Assembly (NCBI GenBank): GCA_964575715.1
Contig: CAZNSG010000248.1
Coordinates: 1-27,218, forward strand
DNA from: PNAI01 sp964575715
GTDB lineage: Bacteria > Pseudomonadota > Alphaproteobacteria > Rhizobiales > Xanthobacteraceae
DNA: 27,218 nt
Direction: 5' to 3'
The notes below the pieces were generated by a model. That model did no database searches. It worked only from the letters and a program-made list of their open reading frames with translations, and was not told the origin of the DNA. Shown here piece after piece: positions 1 through 8,193 of this stretch (positions within the stretch are counted from its first letter, which is position 1; each line of letters opens with the position of its first letter). The position numbers and the translations under genes were made by a program.

Positions 1-20
1 ATACGATCGGACTTGCTCCG

Positions 21-212
21 ACCTCATCCTGAGGAGCCCGCCGTAGCCCGACTTGTCCGCCGAAGCTCGAAGAGCGAAGGCGGAAGGGCGAAGGCGTGGC
101 GTCTCGAAGGATGGCCGCGCGCTCGGAGCTTGGGGCCATGCTTCGAGACGCGCCCATCGCAGCCAAGTATACGCAGGCTGCGCCTGCTATGGGGCGCTCC
201 TCAGCATGAGGT
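21..212. repeat. Large intergenic palindromic repeat with nested hairpin module
   Basis: The outer ends are inverted copies of each other: 21-37 reads ACCTCATCCTGAGGAGC and 196-212 reads GCTCCTCAGCATGAGGT. Inside, a hairpin module of the type CCGCCGTAGCCCGA/AGGGCGAAGGCGTGG is split at its centre by a 33-nt hairpin (52-84). No plausible gene is visible. The short open frame across it is just translation of the repeat. Confidence 0.75.
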
Positions 213-410
213 AGAGTGAATTCGTCCATTGACTCGCCGGTACACGATGAAGATGTGTGCACACCTAAGGCATCCTGACAGAGTTGACGCGAGGTAAACG
301 GAACGATCGCAATTTGAGCGGTCCGCTTCACGCTGCCGGAATACAAAAATGCTTTAATAAGCTCAAATGCCGACGAGCATTGGATTGTTGAAGACAGATC
401 GGCCAGTGTC

Positions 411-1061
411 ATGTCATCGCACTCGCAATTGCTGACGCAGACGCCGGCACAATCGCTGGTGCCAAAGCATTTGGAAGAGCTGATCCGATCGATCAAGATC
501 TTGATCGTCGACGACGACTATCATATGCGCAAGGTCGTGCGCACCATGCTCTCGGCCATCGGTGTGCGGGAAATCTACGATACCCCCGACGGCATGTCGG
601 GCTTGCAATCGATCTGCACCGCCAACCCCGATATCGTGATCCTCGATTGGGTAATGCCGGAAGTCAGCGGCGCGGAATTTTTGCGCGCGGTGCGTTCGCC
701 CGACTCCTTTCCGTTCCCCAATGTCCCAGTCATTATTCTGACCGGACACGGCGAGCGCGCCTGCGTGGTAGAAGCCACGCAGCTTGGCGCCAACGAGTAT
801 CTGCTCAAGCCGGTATCGACCAAGGCATTATTCGACCGCATTGCGTCGGTGCTCGCCAAGCCCCGACCGTTGGTGAAGGTGGGCGAATTTTACGGCCCCA
901 AGCCGCGCAAGAACGCATTCAACTTCGAGCAGCTTAACGTTGCGCCGTGCGACACCAAGCTGCCGCAGTCAAATAGGCAAGACTATGTGAACCTCGATCC
1001 GCGCGATATCCGCGAAAACGCCGAGAACGGCGAAACCCCCGACGAAGTCGTGATGATCTGA
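411..1061 (+). CDS. CheY-like response regulator with C-terminal extension
   Basis: This 216-residue cytoplasmic protein has one receiver domain (about residues 27-150) and no recognisable DNA-binding or enzymatic output domain. The acidic pocket is D34/D35, the likely phosphoacceptor is D79 in VILDWVMPE, the conserved Thr is T111 (ILTGHGE) and the conserved Lys is K133 (LLKPVS), so the receiver looks fully functional. The first 26 residues and the last 65 or so (a polar tail ending DEVVMI) are additional to a minimal CheY. A single-domain regulator like this usually works by protein-protein contact in a phosphorelay; which kinase feeds it cannot be told from here. The gene stands alone, with a repeat on each side. 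No strong Shine-Dalgarno sequence precedes the ATG, so the exact start is less sure than the gene. Confidence 0.92.
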   Translation: MSSHSQLLTQTPAQSLVPKHLEELIRSIKILIVDDDYHMRKVVRTMLSAIGVREIYDTPDGMSGLQSICTANPDIVILDWVMPEVSGAEFLRAVRSPDSFPFPNVPVIILTGHGERACVVEATQLGANEYLLKPVSTKALFDRIASVLAKPRPLVKVGEFYGPKPRKNAFNFEQLNVAPCDTKLPQSNRQDYVNLDPRDIRENAENGETPDEVVMI

Positions 1062-1106
1062 AAACCGGCGCGGATGAACTAATACCAACGGCGATAAGTA
1101 ATGACC

Positions 1107-1203
1107 GTCATCCTGAGGTGCTCAGTGCGCAGCGCCGAGCCTCGAAGGATGGCGGATATGCCGTCGCCCTTCGAGGCTCGCTTCGCTCGCACCTCAGGGT
1201 GAC
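1107..1203. repeat. Intergenic palindromic repeat between response regulator and ABC operon
   Basis: The ends are inverted: 1107-1121 reads GTCATCCTGAGGTGC and 1189-1203 reads GCACCTCAGGGTGAC. Inside, CGAGCCTCGAAGG and CCTTCGAGGCTCG form a further inverted pair. It resembles the element at 21-212 at its ends (TCATCCTGAGG...). The remaining sequence up to 1379 shows no gene and no strong promoter. Confidence 0.75.
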
Positions 1204-1379
1204 GGGGATGAGTCAGTGATTGCTGCCGCTGGTATAAGCCGCTTGCGGGCGGCGTCGCAATCCCCGGTTCTTCAATCCGATCCCCGAATATATCGCCTCT
1301 CCGGACGCCGAGCCGCGTCCGGCGCTGGCGCTTGAATTCCAGTGTTGAGCCGCCCGCCCGCTGCGTCTAGCTTCGCGCC

Positions 1380-2549
1380 ATGGCGACGGGGGCAAACAGG
1401 GTCTTGGGCAGCAAAGCTTTGGGCGGCGCGCGCAGGGACTTTGCACCCTGGGCCGATCCCGCCATCCGGCCGCTGGTGCGCTTCGAAGCGGTGAGCAAGC
1501 GGTTCGATGACGCCACCGCCGTCGATCGGCTCTCGCTCGATATTTACGAGCGTGAGTTTTTTGCGCTGCTGGGCCCCTCGGGCTGCGGCAAGACCACGCT
1601 GCTGCGCCTGCTGGCGGGGTTCGAGCGGCCGAGCGAAGGCCGCATTTTGCTCGACGGCGAGAACATCGCCGATGTGCCGCCGCATCGCCGCCCGGTCAAC
1701 ATGATGTTCCAGAACTACGCGCTGTTTCCGCACTTGACGGTGGCGGGCAACGTCGCCTTCGGGCTCAAGCAGGATGGCTTGCCGAAATCGGAAATCGTCG
1801 CGCGGGTGCATGAAATGCTGACGATGGTCAAGCTCGAAGCCTTGGCGGCGCGCAAGCCGCATCAGCTTTCCGGCGGGCAGCGCCAGCGCGTCGCGCTCGC
1901 GCGCGCCTTGGTCAAGCGGCCGCGCGTGTTTCTGCTCGACGAGCCGCTCGCGGCGCTCGATCGCAAGCTGCGCGAGGAGACGCGGTTCGAATTGATGGAG
2001 CTGCAGCGCAAGCTTGGACTGACCTTCATCATCGTCACTCACGACCGCGAAGAGGCCATGACGGTGGCCGATCGCATCGGCGTGATGGATCGCGGGGCGC
2101 TTGCGCAAGTTGCCACGCCGTCCGAAATCTATGAGCAGCCCGTTTCGCGCTGGGTCGCCGATTTCATCGGTGACGTCAATTTGATCGAGGGTCGCGTCAC
2201 CGCCACGGAAAAGGACATCGTGATCGAAAGCGTAAACGGTGGCCATCTGCGCATTGCGCGAACGGTCGACACCAAAGTCGGCGCGACGGTGTGGGTCGCG
2301 TTGCGCCCGGAGAAGGTGCTGATCGCGCTCGTACCGCCGGCCGCCATGGATGAAAACTGTTTTTCCGGGCAGGTGCTGGACATCGGTTATTTCGGCGACA
2401 TTTCGGTTTACAAGGTCAGGCTCGACAACGGCTTCGTCATGCGGGCCGCGGCGGTGAATCTGAGCCGGCTGGGGGCGCGGCCGATCGGCTGGGATCAGAG
2501 GGTGTGGCTTAGTTTTGTGCCCGAATCCGGCATGGTGCTAACACGATGA
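1380..2549 (+). CDS. potG: Spermidine/putrescine-type ABC transporter ATP-binding protein (PotG/PotA-like)
   Basis: This 389-residue ATPase powers an inner-membrane importer, probably for polyamines. Its motifs are in the usual order: Walker A GPSGCGKTT (65-73), Q-loop Gln in MFQNYALFPH (Q111), signature LSGGQRQR (163-170), Walker B VFLLDEP (183-189) and the switch His in IIVTHD (H221). A C-terminal TOBE-type region follows (about 285-385). The length fits the PotA/PotG/FbpC class. Its TGA overlaps the ATG of the permease gene downstream (ATGA), which points to translational coupling, and the two permeases that follow are of the PotH and PotI type. No gene for a periplasmic binding protein lies upstream. 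The substrate is inferred from family and gene order; other small cations or amino-acid derivatives are possible. Confidence 0.9.
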   Translation: MATGANRVLGSKALGGARRDFAPWADPAIRPLVRFEAVSKRFDDATAVDRLSLDIYEREFFALLGPSGCGKTTLLRLLAGFERPSEGRILLDGENIADVPPHRRPVNMMFQNYALFPHLTVAGNVAFGLKQDGLPKSEIVARVHEMLTMVKLEALAARKPHQLSGGQRQRVALARALVKRPRVFLLDEPLAALDRKLREETRFELMELQRKLGLTFIIVTHDREEAMTVADRIGVMDRGALAQVATPSEIYEQPVSRWVADFIGDVNLIEGRVTATEKDIVIESVNGGHLRIARTVDTKVGATVWVALRPEKVLIALVPPAAMDENCFSGQVLDIGYFGDISVYKVRLDNGFVMRAAAVNLSRLGARPIGWDQRVWLSFVPESGMVLTR

Positions 2550-3514
2550 GCGAGAGCAGCCGGCAGCGGCACCCATCGAACGCTATTTGGAGCGCCAATT
2601 GGGGCGCATTTTGGGGCGCCGAATGGCGCGCTTGGCTCCTCGTCCTCATTCCCGCACTCTGGCTTGCGGTGCTCTTTCTGGTTCCCTTCCTGATCGTGCT
2701 CAAGATCAGCCTCTCTGAAGCCGTGATGGCGCAGCCGCCCTATCAGCCGGTGTTCGATCCCGCCGCCGGATGGCAGGGCGTCAAGGAATTTCTGGCCGCG
2801 CTGTCGGTTGCAAACTATGCCACGTTGTTTTCCGACATGCTTTATCTCGTCTCTTATTTGCGGAGCCTGCAAATTGCGACACTCGCGACGGTATTGCTCC
2901 TGCTCATCGGCTATCCAATCGCCTATGGCATCGCGCGCGCGCCGCGGCGCGCCCAAACGATCCTGGTCATGCTGGTCGTGCTGCCGTTTCTCACCGCCTA
3001 CCTGATTCGAATATACGCCTGGATCAATATTCTCCAGCCCGACGGCCTTTTGAACGAGGCTCTCATCGCGCTTAGAATTATGCGCGAGCCGGTGGCGTGG
3101 CTTGCCTCCGATTCCGCAATCTACATTGGCATCGTCTATTCCTAGCTGCCGTTCATGGTGCTGCCGCTCTATGCCGCGCTGGAAAAGATGGACGAGACGC
3201 TGCTGGAAGCCGCCGCCGATCTCGGCTGTCCGCGCTGGAAGGCGTTCTGGCTGGTCACCATGCCGTTGTCGCTGCCCGGCGTGGTCGGCGGCGTGGTGCT
3301 GTGCTTCATCCCGATTGTCGGCGAGTTCGTCATTCCCGATCTGCTCGGCGGCTCTGACTCCATGATGATCGGACAGACGCTATGGAGCGAGTTCTTCGCC
3401 AATCGCGACTGGCCGGTGGCTTCCGCGCTGGCGGTCGCGCTGCTTAGTCTGCTGCTCTTACCGATCCTGTTGCATCAGCATTTGCAGATGCGCGAACTCC
3501 AGAAAGGGCGCTAG
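2546..3514 (+). pseudogene. potH: PotH-like ABC permease interrupted by an in-frame TAG
   Basis: The frame opens at ATG 2546, overlapping the ATPase stop, and reads 199 codons to a TAG at 3143-3145. It continues in the same frame with typical permease sequence to a TGA-free end at TAG 3512-3514. Joined, the two parts give about 322 residues, normal for PotH. The first part carries the N-terminal cytoplasmic tail and membrane segments. The part after the stop holds the EAA loop (EAAADLGCPRWKAF) that docks onto the ATPase and the last membrane segments. Around the stop the text is GIVYS-stop-LPFMVLPLY, where relatives have a Tyr, so one base change (TAC or TAT to TAG) explains it. A sequencing error, a recent null mutation or readthrough cannot be told apart here. 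A restart at ATG 3155 would give only the C-terminal 119 residues. Confidence 0.85.
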
Positions 3515-3517
3515 ACG

Positions 3518-4333
3518 ATGCGACGTGGCTTGTCCGCCTTCAATATTACCGCGATCGCTCTGGGGCTGGCGTTGCTTTATCTGCCGATTGTCATTCTCGT
3601 GATCTATTCATTCAATGCCTCACGGCTCGTCACCGTCTGGGGCGGCTGGTCGGTGCGCTGGTATGCCGAGCTTTTGAACGATGCGGCCATGCTGGACGCC
3701 GCCAGGACCACGTTATGCATCGGTTTAGTGTCGGCGACCGCGGCAACGGTGCTGGGTACGCTCGCGGCGGTGGCGCTGGTGCGGCTTGGGAGTTTCCGCG
3801 GCCGCACGCTGTTTTCCGCCATGGTCTATGCGCCGCTGGTCATGCCGGAGGTCATTACCGGCTTGTCGCTGCTGGTCTTGTTCGTCGCGGTCGGAATCGA
3901 TCGCGGCTTCTGGACCATCGCTATTGCCCACACCACCGTGACCATGTGCTTTGTCACCGTCGTCGTGCAGTCGCGGCTGCTCAATTTCGATATCAGCCTG
4001 GAAGAAGCGGCGATGGACCTCGGCTGCCCGCCCTTGAAGGCCTTTCTCACGGTCACCCTGCCGCTCATCTTTCCGGCCATTGCCGCCGGCTGGATGCTGG
4101 CATTCACCCTATCGCTCGACGATCTCGTGATCGCGAGCTTCACCACCGGTCCGGGCGCGACCACGCTGCCACTGCGAATCTATTCAGAGGTGCGGCTCGG
4201 TGTGAAGCCGGAGATCAATGCGATCTGCACCATCATGATCGCCGTTGTTGCCATTGGCGTTATCACCGTGGCATTGATATCAAAGCGCAGCGAGACGATG
4301 CGCGCTCGCGGGCAACGCGTCCGGACGAATTGA
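3518..4333 (+). CDS. potI: Spermidine/putrescine-type ABC permease (PotI-like)
   Basis: This 271-residue inner-membrane protein has about six hydrophobic segments, the first at residues 8-31. The EAA loop reads EEAAMDLGCPPLKAF (162-175) and is followed by the conserved SLDDLVIASFTTGPG region typical of PotI and related type I importer permeases. The start lies only 3 nt after the stop of the preceding permease gene, with GAAAGGGCG just upstream as a ribosome site, so it belongs to the same transcript. It would form a heterodimer with the PotH-like subunit, so loss of that partner would leave this protein idle. It ends 7 nt from the stop of the convergent AsmA-like gene. No terminator hairpin is visible between them. 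Confidence 0.9.
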   Translation: MRRGLSAFNITAIALGLALLYLPIVILVIYSFNASRLVTVWGGWSVRWYAELLNDAAMLDAARTTLCIGLVSATAATVLGTLAAVALVRLGSFRGRTLFSAMVYAPLVMPEVITGLSLLVLFVAVGIDRGFWTIAIAHTTVTMCFVTVVVQSRLLNFDISLEEAAMDLGCPPLKAFLTVTLPLIFPAIAAGWMLAFTLSLDDLVIASFTTGPGATTLPLRIYSEVRLGVKPEINAICTIMIAVVAIGVITVALISKRSETMRARGQRVRTN

Positions 4334-4340
4334 TATGCGA

Positions 4341-6305
4341 TCAGCGGGGCGTCGGCGCAGGAGCCGTCGATACCGGTTCGTTGGCAATCGGAGCGGCCGC
4401 CGGTGGCGCTGAAGGAACGGAATTGCTCTCGCCCGCATTACGTTCTCGGGGTGGGAGCAATTGACGCACCGCCGGTGAGAGCTCAATCAGGCTTTTGGTA
4501 TCGAACAGCGGGAATGGATCGTCCCACGGCCCACGCACGATGAATGGGAGTTCGAGCGCGGGTGCTGCATCGCGTCCGTTTTCGAACAGGCTGGCGGTGC
4601 CGCGCAAATCGAGGTCGCGCGTCGGGATCGCGGAAGAGCCGGTCATCACGATCTGCAATTTAGCGCCCTCGAGGCGCGCATCCTCGACGGCCGCATTGCC
4701 TTGCACAATCTTGAGACTGACAACGAGCTTCTCGAATGATGTGCGGCCGTTGCGGAAATCGCCGGCACCGGACAGCGGCCGTCGCTTCAAACGCATCAAC
4801 ATCTGCTCGGCATTGAACCGCAACGCGCCGTCCCGGCCGACCAGGCTGGCGGAACCATTCATGTTCTGGATCAGCGAAAGAACACTTCCGCCCGAGGCTT
4901 CGATCGCGAGCGCCATGTTGCCGCGACCTTCGACGCGGCGGATGCTGAACATCTCACCAAGGCCGCTTTCCAGATCGACATCGATAAATTGCATTTGCGA
5001 ATTGATATCGGCGCCGTGATCGGTGGCGGCCAGCGTGATCGAACCCTTGACGATGCCGCCGAACGCGTTGGACTCGCCGACCGTCAACGTCAGCTTTCCG
5101 GCGCGCAAATTGACAGCGACCGCAGTCTTGCCAAGCTTGGCGCGCGCGATTGCGATCTTGGCGGCCGACAGACGCAGATCGAGATCGAAGCCGGTCAGGC
5201 CGTCGAGAACGAGGGGAAGCTCGCTCCAGGCACGTTCGTTCGCGGTGACCAAACGAATGGTAGAAATATAGGGGGTCAAGTCGAGGTTGTCGGCGGCCAG
5301 CGTGCCTTGCAATGTCTGTCGTCCGTCGGTGGCAAATGTCAGCACGCCCTCAGCGGCATTGCCGTCGAGCTCGACGTTGACGCCGGAGAGCGCAATCGTG
5401 CCGCCGGCGATTGTGGTTGCGGCCTTGAGCGCGAAACGGCCGAACCCGCCGCCGGGCAGCGGTTTCTGGCCGACCCAGCGCAGCGTGTCGCGCAGCGATG
5501 CCGCATCGGCGGCGAGCGTGCCCTCCAGTCTCAGCGACGGCAGCGTGCTCATCGCGCCTTCGAACGCGAGCTTAAGCGGAGCGCCATTGAGGCGGACTTT
5601 CAAACCCGAGCGTGCGCCGGCCAGCGCGGAGGGAAAGTCGCTCAGCGATACACTGGCGTCGATCGGCTCACCGCGCCACACCACGCGGCCGGTGGCCGCA
5701 AAACTCTTGGAGATCGATGGCCAAGCCAAGGCTAGGTCCACACCGGTCAGTGTCTCCGTTAGCCCGCGCGTACTGTCGCGAATGACGATGGTTCCGCCCC
5801 GCACGCGGATTTCCGAGAACGATGCTTCCTGGTCCGCCCGGCCTGCCTTCGGCCCGAGCGCGCGGGCGAGCGAGACGATTAATCCCGACCAGTTCGAGCG
5901 CCCATCCGGCCCAAACGTCAATTCGATCCTGGGCTGATCCAACGCGACATCGGCGATCTCGATGCGGCCGACAAACAGCGGCAACAGGCGCAGCCGCGCG
6001 GTCAGCCGATCGGTCACAAGCGCCGGTTCGCGTGCGCTGTCTTCCCCCAGCACTACATTGGAGAAGCTCACCGAGCCGGTCGGGAACAGCGACACGGCCG
6101 CCTCTCCGCGCAATGACAGATCAAGGCCGGTCACGCTGCGAATCTCGGCTTTCACCGCCTCGCGGACACTGTCGGAAGATATCAAGAGCGACATCGCTGC
6201 CAGCGCACCGATGCCGAGCACGATGACGGCAGCAACGGCATATCCGAGTCGCTTCAAGCCAGTGGCCACAGTTGCGGACCGTTCCGATATATTGGGGCTA
6301 CCCAC
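4341..6305 (-). CDS. AsmA-family protein
   Basis: This protein of about 654 residues has one N-terminal membrane anchor (about residues 20-43) and a long beta-rich periplasmic portion. The start of the mature part (TGLDLSLRGEAAVSLFPTG, then SFSNVVLGE) and the C-terminal repeats of short strands match the AsmA family, whose members are implicated in envelope lipid transport and outer-membrane homeostasis. The listed start is GTG (complement of 6303-6305) without a clear Shine-Dalgarno. A GTG or TTG a dozen codons further in, before LKRLGYAV, would also keep the whole anchor. The C-terminus is rich in Ala, Pro and Ser. It stands alone, convergent with the ABC operon. The specific function is unknown; the family call rests on the N-terminal motif and overall architecture. 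Confidence 0.82.
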   Translation of the reverse strand: MGSPNISERSATVATGLKRLGYAVAAVIVLGIGALAAMSLLISSDSVREAVKAEIRSVTGLDLSLRGEAAVSLFPTGSVSFSNVVLGEDSAREPALVTDRLTARLRLLPLFVGRIEIADVALDQPRIELTFGPDGRSNWSGLIVSLARALGPKAGRADQEASFSEIRVRGGTIVIRDSTRGLTETLTGVDLALAWPSISKSFAATGRVVWRGEPIDASVSLSDFPSALAGARSGLKVRLNGAPLKLAFEGAMSTLPSLRLEGTLAADAASLRDTLRWVGQKPLPGGGFGRFALKAATTIAGGTIALSGVNVELDGNAAEGVLTFATDGRQTLQGTLAADNLDLTPYISTIRLVTANERAWSELPLVLDGLTGFDLDLRLSAAKIAIARAKLGKTAVAVNLRAGKLTLTVGESNAFGGIVKGSITLAATDHGADINSQMQFIDVDLESGLGEMFSIRRVEGRGNMALAIEASGGSVLSLIQNMNGSASLVGRDGALRFNAEQMLMRLKRRPLSGAGDFRNGRTSFEKLVVSLKIVQGNAAVEDARLEGAKLQIVMTGSSAIPTRDLDLRGTASLFENGRDAAPALELPFIVRGPWDDPFPLFDTKSLIELSPAVRQLLPPRERNAGESNSVPSAPPAAAPIANEPVSTAPAPTPR

Positions 6306-6451
6306 CAGTTGGACACTATAGCTGGTTAGGTTGAAGCTGCAACCATGCCTTTGCTATGTGACGCTTTCATGGCCGTAGCGGCGGCTCCTGCGAATTCGAC
6401 CGCTCCTACGAAATTCGCCGCGGAAAAGGCCCTGTGCTTGACTAGGTGCCC

Positions 6452-7102
6452 TCACCGCAAGTTCGCCGCCGCGCGATAACCGGCCTCGGTCTTGGCTTTG
6501 ATCTCATCAAGGGCCACGCCGGGGGCGAGCTCGATGAGCGTCATCCCGCCCCCGCCTTTCTTGTCGATGGTGAAGACGCCGAGGTCGGTGATCACCATAT
6601 CGATGACGCCCGTGCCGGTGAGCGGCAGGGTGCAGCGTTTGAGCAATTTGGCCTCGTCCTTGGCGGTATGCTCCATCACCACCACTACCTTCTTCACCCC
6701 GGCGACCAGATCCATGGCGCCGCCCATGCCCTTGACCATCTTGCCGGGGATCATCCAGTTGGCGAGGTCACCGTTTTCGGCCACCTGCATGGCGCCGAGA
6801 ATGGAAAGGTCGATATGCCCGCCGCGGATCATGGCGAACGAATCGGCGGAGGAGAAAAAGCTGGTGGTCGGCAGCTCGGTGACGGTCTGCTTGCCGGCAT
6901 TGATCAGGTCGGGATCTTCCTCGCCCTCGTAAGGGAACGGTCCGAAGCCGAGCATACCGTTCTCGCTCTGCAGCTGCACGGTCATGCCGTCCGGGATGTA
7001 GTTCGACACCAGCGTCGGGATGCCGATGCCGAGATTGACGTAGAAGCCGTCGCGCAATTCCTGCGCCGCGCGTTCGGCCATCTGCTCGCGGGTCCAGGGC
7101 AT
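6452..7102 (-). CDS. scoB: 3-oxoacid CoA-transferase subunit B
   Basis: This 216-residue beta subunit of a two-subunit family I CoA-transferase moves CoA from succinyl-CoA to a 3-oxoacid such as acetoacetate, for ketone-body or beta-ketoadipate type catabolism. The N-terminal GIGIPTLVSNYIP and the QSENGMLG motif (45-52), with catalytic Glu E47 that forms the glutamyl-CoA thioester, are intact. GGHIDLSILGAMQV and the C-terminal GVALDEIKAKTEA are also typical. The ATG has a good ribosome site (AAGGAGAACAAT). It lies downstream of the alpha subunit on the same strand, but 200 bp away, with the gap filled by repeats. Whether the true acceptor is acetoacetate or 3-oxoadipate cannot be decided from sequence. 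Confidence 0.93.
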   Translation of the reverse strand: MPWTREQMAERAAQELRDGFYVNLGIGIPTLVSNYIPDGMTVQLQSENGMLGFGPFPYEGEEDPDLINAGKQTVTELPTTSFFSSADSFAMIRGGHIDLSILGAMQVAENGDLANWMIPGKMVKGMGGAMDLVAGVKKVVVVMEHTAKDEAKLLKRCTLPLTGTGVIDMVITDLGVFTIDKKGGGGMTLIELAPGVALDEIKAKTEAGYRAAANLR

Positions 7103-7302
7103 ATTGTTCTCCTTTTTTCTCTTCTCCCTCCCCCGCTTACACCGAACTCGGGTTTACCCGAGTTCGGCATTAATTGGCTAGCCGAAGTCGGAAACATCCG
7201 ACTTCGGCTGGGAGAGTTGGGAAGGGGGCACCACCTCTAAAGAGCCCCCCGCCCGGCTTCGCCGGTCGACCTCCCCCGCAAGCGGGGGAGGTGAAACAAA
7301 AA
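7103..7302. repeat. Repeat-filled spacer between CoA-transferase subunit genes
   Basis: It contains a twin-palindrome unit (7142-7207). The first palindrome (7142-7167) has arms CCGAACTCGGGT and ACCCGAGTTCGG around TT. The second (about 7180-7209) pairs AGCCGAAGTCGGA with TCCGACTTCGGCT. Further right, 7269-7292 is a perfect hairpin with 11-bp arms (ACCTCCCCCGC) and an AA centre; a matching CCTCCCCCGC lies near 7124. No gene is present. The strong structures lie inside what should be a two-gene transcript. Confidence 0.75.
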
Positions 7303-8004
7303 TCACGCACGCTTGCGCACGGTGCGCTGCTCGATGCGCTTTTGCGCATTCGGCACGTGGATGATCCGTTTGACATACACCCCCGGCGTGATGATGTGGT
7401 CGGGATTGATGTTGCCCGGCTGCACCAGGTGCTCGACCTCGGCGATTGTCACTCGGCCTGCGGTCGCCATCATCGGATTGAAGTTGCGCGCGGTTTTGCG
7501 GTAGACGAGATTGCCTTCGGTATCGGCCATCCAGGCGTGCACGATCGACAGATCGGCGACGATGCCGCGCTCCATCACATAGCGCTCGCCGTCAAATTCG
7601 CGCTCTTCCTTGCCTTTGGCGATGATGGTGCCGACGCCGGTCTTGGTGAAGAAAGCGGTAATGCCGGCGCCGCCGGCGCGGATGCGTTCGGCCAGCGTGC
7701 CTTGCGGATTGAACTCGATCTCCAATTCGCCGGCGAGATATTGTTGCGCGAAAGTCTTGTTCTCGCCGACGTAGGACGAGATCATTTTCTTGATCTGCTT
7801 GCTGTCGAGCAGCAAGCCCAGGCCCGCGCCGTCGATTCCGGCATTGTTGGAAACGACGGTGAGGTTTTTGACGCCGGAGTCGCGGATCGCCAGGATCAGG
7901 GTCTCCGGAATGCCGCACAGGCCGAAGCCGCCGGCCATGATCAGCATGCCGTCCTTAAGCAATCCAGCGAGCGCCGCCTTGGCGTCGGGATAGACTTTTT
8001 TCAT
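7303..8004 (-). CDS. scoA: 3-oxoacid CoA-transferase subunit A
   Basis: This 233-residue alpha subunit partners the downstream subunit B. The N-terminal glycine-rich MAGGFGLCGIPE (23-34) is the CoA-binding signature of family I CoA-transferases. The central SYVGENKTFAQQYL, AERIRAGGAGI and GVGTIIAKGKEEREFDG segments are highly typical of SCOT-type alpha subunits. The length is normal. The ATG is preceded by AAAGGTAG as a ribosome site. The C-terminus (RIEQRTVRKRA) is basic. The pair should form an A2B2 cytoplasmic enzyme. The only oddity is the long repeat-bearing gap before subunit B, since these genes are usually adjacent or overlapping. Confidence 0.93.
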   Translation of the reverse strand: MKKVYPDAKAALAGLLKDGMLIMAGGFGLCGIPETLILAIRDSGVKNLTVVSNNAGIDGAGLGLLLDSKQIKKMISSYVGENKTFAQQYLAGELEIEFNPQGTLAERIRAGGAGITAFFTKTGVGTIIAKGKEEREFDGERYVMERGIVADLSIVHAWMADTEGNLVYRKTARNFNPMMATAGRVTIAEVEHLVQPGNINPDHIITPGVYVKRIIHVPNAQKRIEQRTVRKRA

Positions 8005-8106
8005 GCTTCTACCTTTGAACGGAGCGCAACTGATTGCTGCGTCGAGGCCGACGTTAGGGCCTTATCCATTTTGGTGGAATCGGAGTTGGGCCCTAGCTTT
8101 TTGTTT

Positions 8107-8155
8107 GAGCATGATCTTTTCCGAAAACCGGTTCCCACTTTTCAGGATCATGCTC
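8107..8155. repeat. 49-bp dispersed repeat, copy 1
   Basis: It begins GAGCATGATC and ends GATCATGCTC, so the ends are inverted copies; the interior includes CCGAAAACCGGTTCCCAC. It differs from the copy at 15129-15177 by a single base (A at 8144, G at 15166). Similar repeats are frequent in Bradyrhizobium-group genomes. Confidence 0.85.
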
Positions 8156-8193
8156 TAACCGAGAGATCGGAACCACTTCAAGTGTGAATATGT

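Noticed and set aside
13..219. 68-codon frame at the left edge
   Set aside because: Entirely inside a palindromic repeat; similar frames occur in the other copies.
1272..2246. Long minus-strand frame of 324 codons opposite the ABC ATPase
   Set aside because: It is the antisense shadow of a gene with all ABC motifs; its product is a low-complexity string without domains.
7142..7209. The 26-bp palindromes as terminators
   Set aside because: They lack a T-run after the stem and occur in pairs in varied settings, including between two genes of one operon.
7174..8187. Plus-strand frame of 337 codons opposite CoA-transferase subunit A
   Set aside because: It starts inside a repeat and covers the antisense of a well-recognised gene; no family resemblance.
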